A DNA stretch of 64,000 nt. It comes from Notospermus geniculatus (Eukaryota; Nemertea; Pilidiophora; Heteronemertea; Lineidae). Numbering within the stretch: position 1 is the first letter of the stretch; every line of letters begins with the position of its first letter. Where the stretch lies: assembly GCA_002633025.1 (NCBI GenBank), contig NMRB01001408.1, positions 24,279 to 88,278 of the forward strand. The letters are read 5' to 3'. The notes below the pieces were generated by a model. The model was given only the letters and a program-made list of their open reading frames with translations. It ran no database searches and was not told where the DNA came from. Shown piece after piece: positions 11,665 to 22,993 of the stretch. The translations under genes and the position numbers were made by a program.

Positions 11665-12665
11665 CATGGCCTTTGTCATGGATGATAACAAACGTCATTC
11701 TTGGAAATTCGATTCAATGAAATGTTCAATGAATCGCTTCGGTCGGTTCCCCAGGAACAATGCATTGCTAATTTCAATCGTCAGTTGTGCACCGACGAGT
11801 TATCAACGCTTTGCTGAATAGGTCCTATCAATCTCCAAGGTCGCGATGCAACATGGCGATGCAATATTTATGCTGTTTTACCGGCGCACTTTTGCGTCTC
11901 GTCGGTGGTCATCCCAACAGGCAGATCATGACGAGGCCCGTGACGTGAGCAAGTGGAATATATTTCAGCCATCCAGATAATTGCAGCATGGAGTTCCTTG
12001 GCGACAGTCACAGGTTAATGCTGTGCTTAACACCGAAACAATAGCGGATGCATGGATGCACATCCTGGACCATTTATTAAACTGTTCATTCAGATAGTAT
12101 TTCATTTTCGTTTGTGTTCCAAAGTTGGAAAAAATATTGATAGTTGATAAATGTTAATTCTTTAGGTCATATTGTCATAAAACAGTGCGTGAAAATGCCA
12201 AATGGTTTGTGCCACTGTTGCCGCGCGAGTGATGTAACCGCCGCGTGCAACATGTTCAAGGAAGAAAGTCATTTCGCCAGTTATACCTCCCTCCATGGAG
12301 TTGGACGCGTTGCTGCCGTCAGGCCTTGGTACGGGAAGATATTTTGGATTATAGCCTGTGTCCTGGCTTGGACAGTCTTGTTGGTGCAACTCTATTACCT
12401 CGTATCAGAATATCGGTCGTTCAGCACCACTACAAATCTTCAGTTTTCTTCGGTAAGTACATGCACTTTTCCTTCTGCAGTAGACATGGATCCTTTTTGG
12501 GTTGGGTTTGGTCTACGAGAACATTTCGATGGGCGGAGTCATCTCAGTTCAAAGTCCCCGTATACGGTATACATATAAGCCTACCAGTCTAGTTTTCAAT
12601 GAAAAACTAGTGTTCCTACCTTGAAAAACGATTTTGTCGCCAGCGGTAGACCTATCGGCTTTGGT

Positions 12666-12822
12666 AATAGGGACGTTTAGAAATCAAACGATAAACGCAA
12701 ACTTTACGACAACGTTATTTTTCATACTACACATTAACCAAATTTTATATTGCATTTTCGGTACAAAAATAACGTTGTCGTTAGCGTTTACGTTTATTGT
12801 TTGACTTCCTAATCTCCCTATT
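12666..12822. mobile_element. Type II foldback element in block A
   Basis: A palindrome of about 157 bp with outer arms AATAGGGA and TCCCTATT and inner arms AAATCAAACGATAAACG. It sits in intron 1 of channel copy A. At the same host site in block B is a type I foldback (23667-23792). Further type II copies are at 51714-51862 and 62241-62389. Confidence 0.85.
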
Positions 12823-12923
12823 GTTTGATAACGGACGAGCATCCGTCTTCGGTGAGAAGATTCCACGCATCGCTGTCCAGCGCACACCTGGCGTCAACAG
12901 TCGATTTTGCTCGGTGGCGATCT

Positions 12924-13042
12924 GGGCCTAAATCCATAAGACCTTGCTAGCTTAGTTGGTTGCTAGTTGTGTACATCGGCCTGTACAAACTGGGCACTTT
13001 AGCAGGCAACTAAGCCTAGCAAGGTTTTATGGATTTGGGCCC
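12924..13042. mobile_element. Foldback MITE in block A
   Basis: Arms GGGCCTAAATCCATAAGACC and the complement are separated by a short centre. Block B has the uninterrupted site near 23886. Confidence 0.75.
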
Positions 13043-13394
13043 AGGTCGCTTGCGATATCGCCTGGTGTGCTGCTGGCTTTAGGTATATGTCTGCCTTCTG
13101 AAATGGTTCCAGGCAGGGAAATACAGCAGGGCTGTTTTGTTTGGACATTAATAGGCCTACTGGATTAAATAAACGGAGTGTGCATGAAAATCATCATTCT
13201 GCATCAATCAACGATAGACCCATCACTTTTACATGTGTAATTTCTAATACTTGATTCCTCCGTTTGCAGCCCAAACACGGGCTTGAATTCCCTGCGTTGA
13301 CCATCTGTGACTTCAACAGGATAAATGCAACCGCATTGGAAGGTAAGGTAGCCTACACTTCTATGATTGGAGTTTAAAAATCCGTATACTCTAC

Positions 13395-13500
13395 GGCCCG
13401 TATGCATAAAGGTGGAATAAGCTTATTCCAGGTATAACTTCACGTTATAACGTTAGGTTATACCTGGAATAAGCTTATTCCACCTTTATGCATACGGCCC
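13395..13500. mobile_element. Perfect foldback in block A, intron 2
   Basis: Arms of about 45 bp contain ATGCATAAAGGTGGAATAAG and GCTTATTCCAGGTATAAC. The interior is only about 15 bases. Block B lacks it at about 24275. Confidence 0.85.
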
Positions 13501-14684
13501 TACATGTATAGTAAAAATGGCCCCGTTCACATGGAATCGGTTCAATCCGGAGGGAGGCTTTCACTTGCTTTGTTTTTATACCATGAAAAAGCCATGCGAC
13601 CTGTACTATCCTTCCCTTTTCATTGTACAAAAAGTAAGTGAATTGGCCTCGAACCGGATCGAGCCGACTCCCAGTAAATGGAATGTCTTCTTTATATCAT
13701 AATAACAATAATAAGCTTTCTTGTCCGACCGTGAGTAATTGCCCTCAGCTGGCCGTGACATCCACTCCCATGGTAGACCCTTGGGACAACAGCGACCATG
13801 GTTGAAATAATTCATCGTTTCTGACCATCAAGGAAATATTATAGGTTGGGGATATGAGTGGTTTCAAGGTGAGTTATTCTAAGAGAAGAATGGTTTGAGG
13901 ATCTCAAAATCATTTTTCATGACCTCAAATGACTGTATATATTTCCAGAACTAAAGATTCCTCGAAATGATACAGAACTTTTGGACTACCTGCTTTCTTG
14001 TTTCGACACAGTTTCTCATCGGAAAATCTACACATGGAAAAGGATAAAATACCTTCACGAGAAATATGCCAAGTATTCCGGAAGACAGTGGAATTTTAGC
14101 GAGTTCTTAGAAATAGCCTCGAAGAAGAACCTCCACTCTTTCATCGGGAAATGTAACTACTGGCATAATCAAGGTGTCTACCCCACCGATTGCTCTCGCG
14201 TCTTCGTCCACACCTTTACAACTTATGGGAGTTGTTTGACGTTCAATCACCTTGACAGTCCATTTAAGTTGAATCCTGCAAAACGTGCTGGGCCTGCCCA
14301 TGGTCTCTCAGTGACAGTTAAACTTGATCCGGATGAAATTGCTGGTAGGTGAAACACACATTAATAAAATCCCATCAAAATTAGAAGTAGATATTACTTT
14401 CGAATGATACCAATGATATCACCCGCAAAAAAATCCGCTCGTTGCTTTGTGTAGCCTTGGTGGTCAAGGTTTCCCAAAAAAAGTATCGGCGTATTTGTCA
14501 GGTACGCAAGCCTATGGAACGGAATGCAGAATCCAAGATGGCCACCAGGCAACCATATTGGAAGTTGGAGCGCACCTAAAACTATGTGGTGCACCCTCTG
14601 GCCCATATCACAATACCTCCAAAATATGAAGTTGAAGAACAAATCAATGGTCATCTCGCTCAATCATATTTGGTATAGGCTATA

Positions 14685-15060
14685 GCCGTGGCTACACTAC
14701 ATAAAATCCCCGGGTTTTTTGCGGTCACACCTATGAATTGCCGGGCTTCAAGAAACCCGTGTCTGAAAAACACGGGTTTTTGAGACACGGCATCTCGCCG
14801 TGCTTTTCGAAATCCCCGCGTTTTCGTTAGTTCTTCGCACGGAGACAGATGGCGCACAGCCATTAAGTGACGTCGTTTTCGCGCCTCCGACAATGTGTGC
14901 CAATACAGAAATGACCGAAGAGTCAGTGCATGCAGCGCGCCTGTCGCCGGGCTACTTAACTACAATGTAGTAGTGTGACCTCTCGCCGGGATTTTCGCAC
15001 ACACGGGTTTGACACGGGTCTGGAAAAACACGGATATTTTGAACAGGTGTAACCTTAGCT
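14685..15060. mobile_element. Probable TIR insertion in block A, intron 3
   Basis: Absent from block B. Weak inverted ends (TAGCCGTGGCTACAC versus GTGTAACCTTAGCTA) enclose several ACACGGGTTTTT-type repeats and CGCCGGG words. Confidence 0.4.
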
Positions 15061-15420
15061 ATTATTATTTGCCTGTCTTGAAGGCACACATGTACAGATG
15101 TATTTCAATTCATAATGATCTTTTCAAATAACCATGTCATATTGACAATGTAGGAACACTGAATTCGGAAGTCATGGCTTATGGCTTGAGGATACTCGTT
15201 CATGAAAAGCACGACGTGCCACAAGGGGTCGAGGAGAGTGGTCACGTGATACGGCCTGGGTCATTCGTCTCTGTTGGCATGAGGATGAAGAGGGTAAAAT
15301 TGCGATCTCTCTACAAGAACTATCCATACGTCCATACATCTCGGCTCAGTTTTCTGCCGTCGGCTTTTCATAAACTCTGCATGCCAGTCATTGATCTACT
15401 GCAACACGCAATCATGGCCG

Positions 15421-15704
15421 TTGCTACAGTACGTGGCACAATTGACCTCCCTGAATCCGCGTACCTTCCTCGGACGTGGTGCGGAAGGTAGGCTTCAGTT
15501 CATCGCGTATGGTACGGGTACGTCACGCGTCTCTGTTGCGTGACGTCGGGTGAATGACGTAACGTCTTCACTGCCTGCCTTCCATGATGCTGCGCCACGT
15601 CCTCGGAAGATACGAGGACGGTACGTGCATATGACGCTGCATGTCACAGTACGCGGATGGTGCGCGGCGCGGAAGGGAGGTCAATTGTGCAACGTGCTGT
15701 AGCA
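15421..15704. mobile_element. TIR MITE in block A, intron 4
   Basis: The left end TTGCTACAGTACGTGGCACA and a complementary right end extend into AATTGACCTCCCT, giving about 33 bp of TIR. The middle is rich in GTACG and GCGG words. Absent from block B. Confidence 0.65.
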
Positions 15705-15730
15705 CAGGGAAAAAGCGCCCAAGGGAGTAA

Positions 15731-15973
15731 GAAATAAAAGTGGAAAATAAGAAGTGGGAAATTTTGGAATTTGGGCGATTTTTTTCAATTTCTCAAATTG
15801 GGAGAATTTTTTTCCCATTTTGAGAAATTTTCTTATAATCACATTTCTGACATTTTGTTTGATTTTTCGGGCGATATTTCTCAAAATGGGAAAAATTTTC
15901 TCGCAATTTGAGAAATTGAAAAATTCGCGCAAAATGCCAAAATTTCCCACTTCTTATTTTCCACTTTTATTTC
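15731..15973. mobile_element. AT-rich long palindrome in block A, intron 4
   Basis: Arms of about 100 bp (GAAATAAAAGTGGAAAATAA at the outside) fold on each other. Mirrored open frames on both strands (about 80-90 codons) arise from the palindrome and are not genes. A C-homopolymer follows. Confidence 0.8.
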
Positions 15974-17078
15974 TTCCTCCCCCCCCCCCGGACAAAATCT
16001 AGCTACGGCCCTGGGCTGAATGTTGTTAAATCGACTCGTCGATGTAGGCCCCTAAACGCACGGTAGTGTGGCAAGCCAGAGAGCATGGCCTGTAGGCGAA
16101 AAAAACTTCAAACTGAAATCATATCTGTCAATACAGACAACTTGACTTCCAACTACATTCCATACTATAAAACTTACTCCTTCATTGCTTCATCGGTCTT
16201 TCAGTACGTGCAGGAGGTTCACCCTTGGGGAGTTTGCGACTCATGGGGACAACGCGACGTCGTTTTTCCCACCTATTCCTTGAGCAGCTGTCGGCTGAAG
16301 TGTTTGGTGAAACACATCAGGAATAAGTGCGCATGCAATCCCTTCACCTTAGCCGATACACCGGTCGGTAAGTGTACGTCGGTCAAGGGACAAACGTGTA
16401 GGCAACTCAAGGAAGCGAATTTTACAGGAGTAACTGTGACTATAGTGGCGAGAGCGGCGAAACCAAAAACCCATGAAATATTTTCTTTCATTGTAACATT
16501 TTTTTACTCGATCACCTTCCATCTTTAACTCACAGACTGAACTTCGCACTTCCAGGGATGAGACCATGCGAATACTTCGACGTCGTAAACTGCACCAACG
16601 CCGCGGTTCTTGAGTACAGACAGCGAGCCGAGGAGGCAGCCCTATGCGGCCTCTCGAAGTGTCAACCCGCCTGCGTATCAGTCGCCTACAGGCTGAGTGT
16701 CAGCACGGCAGATTTACTAAGTCCATGGCACAGAAAATTATTTCAGGAGCAATACAATGGGGAACCCGCACACTAACGTCACAACGTGGCGCTGCGAGCG
16801 CTGTGACCGAAATCTCTTTTTTCTAACGTTATTTCCATTTATTTCTGGCGTGAAAATAAACCATTTGTGTTGGTCGCATGGCAGTAAAACTTACATCATC
16901 GTGTAGCAGATGAAATTTTCTTTTAAACTCATTCCTTTTTTTCTTAAAATTAAGAGATCCGATAGCGATAAGGACAACGTCATTTGTGTCATTCTTCCTG
17001 TAGAAAAATGTACAGGAAATTTTTTCATGACGCAACGTCAACACCTAAAATGACGTCAATGACGTCGTTTCGGTACAA

Positions 17079-17869
17079 NNNNNNNNNNNNNNNNNNNNNN
17101 NNNNNNNNNNNNNNNNNNNNNNNNNNNNNNNNNNNNNNNNNNNNNNNNNNNNNNNNNNNNNNNNNNNNNNNNNNNNNNNNNNNNNNNNNNNNNNNNNNNN
17201 NNNNNNNNNNNNNNNNNNNNNNNNNNNNNNNNNNNNNNNNNNNNNNNNNNNNNNNNNNNNNNNNNNNNNNNNNNNNNNNNNNNNNNNNNNNNNNNNNNNN
17301 NNNNNNNNNNNNNNNNNNNNNNNNNNNNNNNNNNNNNNNNNNNNNNNNNNNNNNNNNNNNNNNNNNNNNNNNNNNNNNNNNNNNNNNNNNNNNNNNNNNN
17401 NNNNNNNNNNNNNNNNNNNNNNNNNNNNNNNNNNNNNNNNNNNNNNNNNNNNNNNNNNNNNNNNNNNNNNNNNNNNNNNNNNNNNNNNNNNNNNNNNNNN
17501 NNNNNNNNNNNNNNNNNNNNNNNNNNNNNNNNNNNNNNNNNNNNNNNNNNNNNNNNNNNNNNNNNNNNNNNNNNNNNNNNNNNNNNNNNNNNNNNNNNNN
17601 NNNNNNNNNNNNNNNNNNNNNNNNNNNNNNNNNNNNNNNNNNNNNNNNNNNNNNNNNNNNNNNNNNNNNNNNNNNNNNNNNNNNNNNNNNNNNNNNNNNN
17701 NNNNNNNNNNNNNNNNNNNNNNNNNNNNNNNNNNNNNNNNNNNNNNNNNNNNNNNNNNNNNNNNNNNNNNNNNNNNNNNNNNNNNNNNNNNNNNNNNNNN
17801 NNNNNNNNNNNNNNNNNNNNNNNNNNNNNNNNNNNNNNNNNNNNNNNNNNNNNNNNNNNNNNNNNNNNN
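17079..17869. other. Assembly gap (791 N)
   Basis: The sequence is unknown. The true gap is probably larger, because the BEL/Pao element that emerges from its right side would need several kb of upstream coding sequence and a 5' LTR. Confidence 1.
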
Positions 17870-20260
17870 GTCCTCGGAACTGTGTGGGATATTGAAAAGG
17901 ACACTCTAAGCGTAAAGAAAGTCGAAAACAAGGAAATCTTGCCGACGAAACGTAGCATTCTGGCCAAGACTGCATCGTACTATGACGTCTTTGGGATATT
18001 GTCAGGAATCATTGTCAGACCGAAAATGTTACTGCAGAAATTGTGGCAGTTCGATCTCGATTGGGACACTCCGATTAGTCCACAGAGTGATCTGTTTACG
18101 GAACTGAAAGTCATTGAGCGAGACTTGAAAGACGTTTCTGAAATTGAAATCGAGAGGTGTCTCATTCCGGAGAAATACCGCAACCGTCCATTGCCTAACA
18201 TGTCTCTCCATGGAGCCAGCGATGCGTCTGAAGAGGCAATGGGTATGGGTGTTTGGTTGAGATTTGAAGAATCTGAGGAGTCTGAAGCTGAACTCTCGTT
18301 CGTGTGTTCTCGTGCAAGACTCACTCCTCTGAGGCAGTGCAGCATACCGCGCAAGGAACTTCAGGCAATCTTGCTGCTGTGTCGACTGATGGTAACAGTT
18401 CGTGATGCGCTTCGCTTGGACATACAGTACATGAAATTATGGACAGACAGTGTCACAGTCATTGCTTGGCTGCGCGGACAATCAAAGGCATTCCGCTCGT
18501 ATGTCGCTTGTAGAGTTGGAGAAATTACCGGAGAGTTTAACCCCTTCAATGACATTGCTTTCGTGCCTACCGATCAGAACATAATCGATCTTGTCTCACG
18601 AGGGGTGAACGCTGAAGATATGCAACGGGTGATTGACGGACCATCATACTTACGTTTGCCTCCGAGCAGCTGGCCGGAAATGCCTGGGAACATTCGAATT
18701 GATCAAGATGACGCAGAGTTGAAAACATTTCATGTACGCAATGCAAAGGTACTCACCGTGAATGTTACTGTTGTGGAACCGATTGTTGATCCCACCAACT
18801 TCTCGAGTTGGACACGGTTGGTGATGGTCACGGCCCGCATTCTTTCGTTGAAAGACCTACCGAGAGCCCAGTGGTTGAAACAGTTGTTGGAAAAGGTTGC
18901 AGAATGGCCGTCAATGGAACGAATAAAGGAAGCTGAATTGTACTGGGTTCACTATGCCCAGCAAGATCTCAACTTCAACGACAGGAGTACTGCGAAACTC
19001 AATCCGTTTCTGGATAAGGAACAACAGGTGTACCGTGTCGGTGGTAGAGTAGATAAAGCACCGGTCTCATACGACATGAGACATCCTTATCTTCTGCCGA
19101 AAAGGAGTCACATCTCTCTCTTGATTACCAGAGAAAGACATCGTCATGCGTTGCATGGAGGACAGATCAGGACTGTAGCCGAGATCCGACGAGCATATTG
19201 GATCATCAGTGATGTGAAACTGGCTAAGGCAGTCATCCGTGACTGTAAGATTTGTATTCGAAACCGTGGCAAACCGGTTGAACAGTTCATGGCCAACTTA
19301 CCGTCTTGTCGCTTGCGACTCTTCACGCCAGCATTCCATACGACACTAGTGGATTATCTCGGACCCGTGAATGTGAAGTTGAACCGTAATACTACTACGA
19401 AGGGATACTGTGCGGTATTTACCTGTGCGGTGGTCCGTGCCGTACACCTCACGTGTGTTCAGGACTTGTCGACAGATGCGTTTTTAATGGCACTAGAACG
19501 ATTCGTGAGCATTCGAGGAGCACCAGCCGAGATGTTGAGTGACAACGCCACTTGTTTCCGTGGCGCGGATAAGGAAATTCGTCAGTTGAATCTCCAGTTG
19601 GATACCGACAAAGTACGTGCCGCGAGTCTGAAATTCAACATGAAGTGGAAGTTCGGTCCACCAGACGGTCCACACCACCAGGGAGCGGTTGAGAGGATGG
19701 TACAGGAGGTGAAGCGAGCAATGAAAGTGATCGTTAACGCTGACAAACTGACATTTGTTGAATGGGAAACGGTGTTCGCCCAAATATCTGCATTGATCAA
19801 TTGCCGTCCTGTCACCTCTGTCTCGTCATCCCCGCTTGATGACCCGCCGATTACGCCAAATCATTTCCTCATTGGCAGGGGCGATCTGCTGTCGCCGCAG
19901 ATTCCTTGCGCACCGTATGCCGGGAACTTGCACAAACGTCGTCAGTTGTGCAACGACATGGTGGATAACTTCTGGAAACGGTGGATGACGTGTATTCAGA
20001 AATTGTCGCCCAGGTTGAAATGGTCAAAGGAACGGGAGAATCTTCAGGAAAACGATATTGTGTTGGTTGTTGATGAAAAGTCGAAACGGGGAACATGGAA
20101 AATGGCCGAGATTGTGAAAACCTATTCGGGAGATGACAATCTCGTTCGTATCGTGGATGTACGCTTCGCGGGAGGACTTGTGTTAAAACGTCCCATTTCA
20201 AGACTGATTCTGTTGATGAAAGCCAGTGAGAGGAACGACGTTCAGGGAAATTCAGACTAG
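17870..20260 (+). mobile_element. BEL/Pao LTR retrotransposon, 3' part of pol
   Basis: One frame stays open from the gap edge to the TAG at 20258-20260. It begins at the end of the reverse transcriptase (VWDIEKDTLSV), followed by the Pao-family segment (TASYYDVFGILSG, RPKMLLQKLW) and an RNase H-like region (LHGASDASEEAMGMGVW, LWTDSVTVIAWL). Then come a zinc-binding-type region (HALHGGQIRT, CKICIRNRG) and an rve integrase with D in LVDYLGP, D in LSDNAT and E in QGAVERM. Last is the DUF5641-like tail (FWKRWMTCIQKLSPRLKW). The frame shows no stops or frameshifts, which suggests a recent insertion. gag, protease and most of RT are in the gap or missing. Confidence 0.92.
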
Positions 20261-20353
20261 TTTGTGTATGTCGTATCAGTATGTGACTAACTGTGTTGAT
20301 GTTATTTGATAAATCGTGTTCTAATCATGCGGCAAGACTGTGTTGAGGGAGAA

Positions 20354-20963
20354 TGACCTCGTCTTGTGTGCGCCAGATTTCGGGCAGTCTACCCGAGTCT
20401 GTAATTTAAATCTGAATATCAAGTGTTTCTCAGATAAAGTTTGAAAGCTCTTACTCATTAGTGTTTCATAGAGTTAAATGTGAGGAGCGATTTCTGGACC
20501 GAGTTCTTGTTCGATGTTGATGATCTTCTTATTTGTTTCTCAATACTGTGTGATTTGTATTACTTGGACTTTAATGTGTACGCGCTTACTTTGGACTTTC
20601 GAGTTGGACTATAAGTATCTTGCCTTTCACGACATGCCTGTCGTACCTTGATGTCCCCTGGGATGTCGCGGTCTTTAGCATAACGTCACAACCGGGTTCT
20701 GTCTTCGGCCCCGTCCGCCCGGTCAGTAGGGATTTGGTGAACAATATAGGACGACGACACACGATTGAAAAATACTGCACGTTTTCGTAGCTCTTGTTCG
20801 GTTAAAATCTGCTTAAACGAACGTGTAATGAACGGGAGCAAGAGAATAAACGACAAGAGTCGAGTAATGAGTATTATTTCTTCGTGATATCACTGTGGTA
20901 ACCCCACAGCGTCATTCCGTCGAACTACAGACTTCTACCCCAGGCAGCAATACCCACTACACA
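20354..20963 (+). repeat. Putative 3' LTR of the BEL/Pao element
   Basis: A purine run GAGGGAGAA (20345-20353) is followed by TG, and CA occurs near 20961, consistent with a TG...CA LTR of about 610 bp. With the 5' LTR inside the gap, both borders are guesses. Confidence 0.4.
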
Positions 20964-21741
20964 CTGTTCAAGGTGGCTGTTCCATTTAGTTTACGTGCCA
21001 AATATTAGCCAATCAGATTATGCGTTGCAGAAGAGCCTTTGATTGCAAGTTGCGATGTCAGCTGTACAGTGCACTACAATGGATCGAATCGAGTCAAGTT
21101 TCCCGATTTATGTCTCGCAAAATGCTTGGATTTCCAGTAAATTTCTGACATGACGGACAAAACTGTACTTAAAATGTACAAGAAAAAATATTTGTATTCC
21201 TGGAAGCCAGAATGACAGACGACGCCGCGAGTTTATAAAAGGGGCATTTTGATTGGCCACTCGCGACTAGGACCAAGCCGTGAAATAGAAATGCTGCTCT
21301 TGACGCCAGGGGTATGAGTGATGTAACAGGAGGTGTAGTCACGCGATGCCCCTGGTGTGCCAGGATGATCCTCGCTAGGTAGTTGGTAGTCTGGGCCAAC
21401 TGGAAAGCAATCGGCCGAGGGAAACATTTATAATTCATCATCGCGACTTTGGGCTTTGGCAGATGAAACGCGAATGACATTAATGATGATTTATGTCACG
21501 GCAGTAATGTTTCTGGAATATAGTGAAGTGCAATTAAAATGGGATAGGGACACGGACTTTATTCACGAAGGTGTCGTAACTTTATGGAGTGTAAACTATT
21601 GCCCATTTGCAGGAAACCTATTGTTCACTATGACAGAGGCTGACAAAGATTTGCGTTCCCTACATACATGTAGAAGTGTACGGTATCCGAAAACGCCATT
21701 CACGGTGACGTCGTGAATCCATTTCAAGCTTTTGTTAATAT

Positions 21742-21948
21742 AAGGGTTATGTAAAGTGACTTGAAATCTCGAATTTTTGACGCGAAAAATCTGACTAACT
21801 GCACAAAAAATTGGGAAAAAAAGGTTCGGGGGCCCTCGGGAACCGTCATAAGAAGGTGCCCCGAGCCTTATTTTCTCAATTCAGTGTGCAGTTAGTCAGA
21901 TTTTTTGCGTCAAAACTTCGAGATTTCTAGTCACTTTTCATAACCCTT
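21742..21948. mobile_element. Foldback element, copy B
   Basis: Counterpart of 9282-9484, with the same arms and GC-rich centre. The outer end AAGGGTTATG is better preserved here. Confidence 0.8.
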
Positions 21949-21952
21949 AATA

Positions 21953-22188
21953 GGGCCGTTTAGACGACAGGCAAAAATCCACATGCGATCCGATCGAATC
22001 CGATTGCGGTTCAAAACTCATGCGTGTAAACGCTATCCAATGCTGTCCAATGTGGATTTTCGACCGCATTGAACCACATACGACCACATTCAAATCTCTT
22101 CTAAACGCAAATGACACTCAATGTGGTCGATCGGATCCAATCAGATTGAATCTGAATGTGGTTTTTTGGCTTGTCGTCTAAACGGCCC
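21953..22188. mobile_element. TIR MITE in block B only, 5-bp target duplication
   Basis: The ends GGGCCGTTTAGACGACA and their complement are flanked by TAATA on both sides (21948-21952, 22189-22193). It is within a few bases of the unrelated TTAA element of block A. Confidence 0.75.
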
Positions 22189-22250
22189 TAATATAACCCT
22201 TTCGCGGCATCGAACAATGGGATTGGCGTTTGCGTTGACGTTTCGGGCAG

Positions 22251-22372
22251 TAGTGAGGTTTCGCAAGCGCCCGGTTTGGCCATACGACAACGTTTATCTA
22301 TTGTGTGGGTATACCAACACAATAGATAAACGTCGTCGTAGGGCCTAACCGGGCGCTTGCGAAACCTCACTA
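22251..22372. mobile_element. Type I foldback element in block B
   Basis: A palindrome of 122 bp with outer arms TAGTGAGGTTTCGC and complement, and type I inner arms (TACGACAACGTTTATCTATT). Block A has no palindrome here (around 10336). Confidence 0.85.
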
Positions 22373-22993
22373 TTGTAGAAACTCGACTTCGACTCCCAAT
22401 CATGTCGTGAAAGTCCACTTGTTTCACTCTTTGCTGCGGATCTAAACGGATGTATTGTTCTGAATTGGCATGGCCTTTGTCATGGATGATAACAAACGTC
22501 ATTCTTGGAAATTCGATTCAATGAAATCTTCAATGAATCGCTTCGGTCGGTTCCCCAGGAACAATGCATTGCTAATTTCAATCGTCAGTAAGTTGTGCAC
22601 CGACGAGTATCAACTGTGCTGAATGATTGAAATTATGTCCTATCAATCTCCAAGGTCGCGATGCAATATTTATGCTGTTTTACCGCCGCACTTTTGCGTC
22701 TCGTCGGTGGTCATCCCAACAGGCAGATCATGACGAGGCCCGTGACGTGAGCAACTGGAATATATTTCAGCCATCCAGATAATTGCAGCATGCACGGAGT
22801 TCCTTGGCGACAGTCACAGGTTGCTGTGCTAAACACCGCAACAATAGTGGATGCATGGATGCACATCCTGGACCATTCAACTTGTCATTCAGATAGCATT
22901 TCATTTTCGTTTGTGTTCCAAAGTTGGACAAAATATTGATATTTCATAAATGCCAATTCTTTAGGTCATATTGGCATAAAACAGTGCGTGAAA

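Larger units (their letters stand above)
12195..16758 (+). pseudogene. DEG/ENaC (ASIC/FaNaC-like) sodium channel, copy A, truncated
   Basis: Exons are 12195-12452, 13270-13342, 13949-14344, 15154-15293, 16205-16367 and 16556-16758. All have AG/GT borders and compatible phases. The first exon encodes the cytoplasmic N-terminus with the gating HG motif (SLHGVGRV) and TM1. Later exons give FPALTICDFN, GSCLTFN and the cysteine-rich extracellular domain (YSLSSCRLKC, CNPFTLA, CGLSKCQPACVSVAYRL). Homology to copy B ends abruptly inside exon 6 at about 16758, and the sequence runs into stop codons. TM2 and its selectivity filter are therefore missing. About 320 bp later the assembly gap starts. The copy is either a truncated pseudogene or a misassembled allele of copy B. 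Confidence 0.85.

Noticed and set aside
15681-16002. Opposed open frames of 82-89 codons
   Set aside because: They are the two strands of one AT-rich palindrome.
16984-17975. Three open frames of about 300 codons
   Set aside because: They are mostly the N gap translated as unknown residues.
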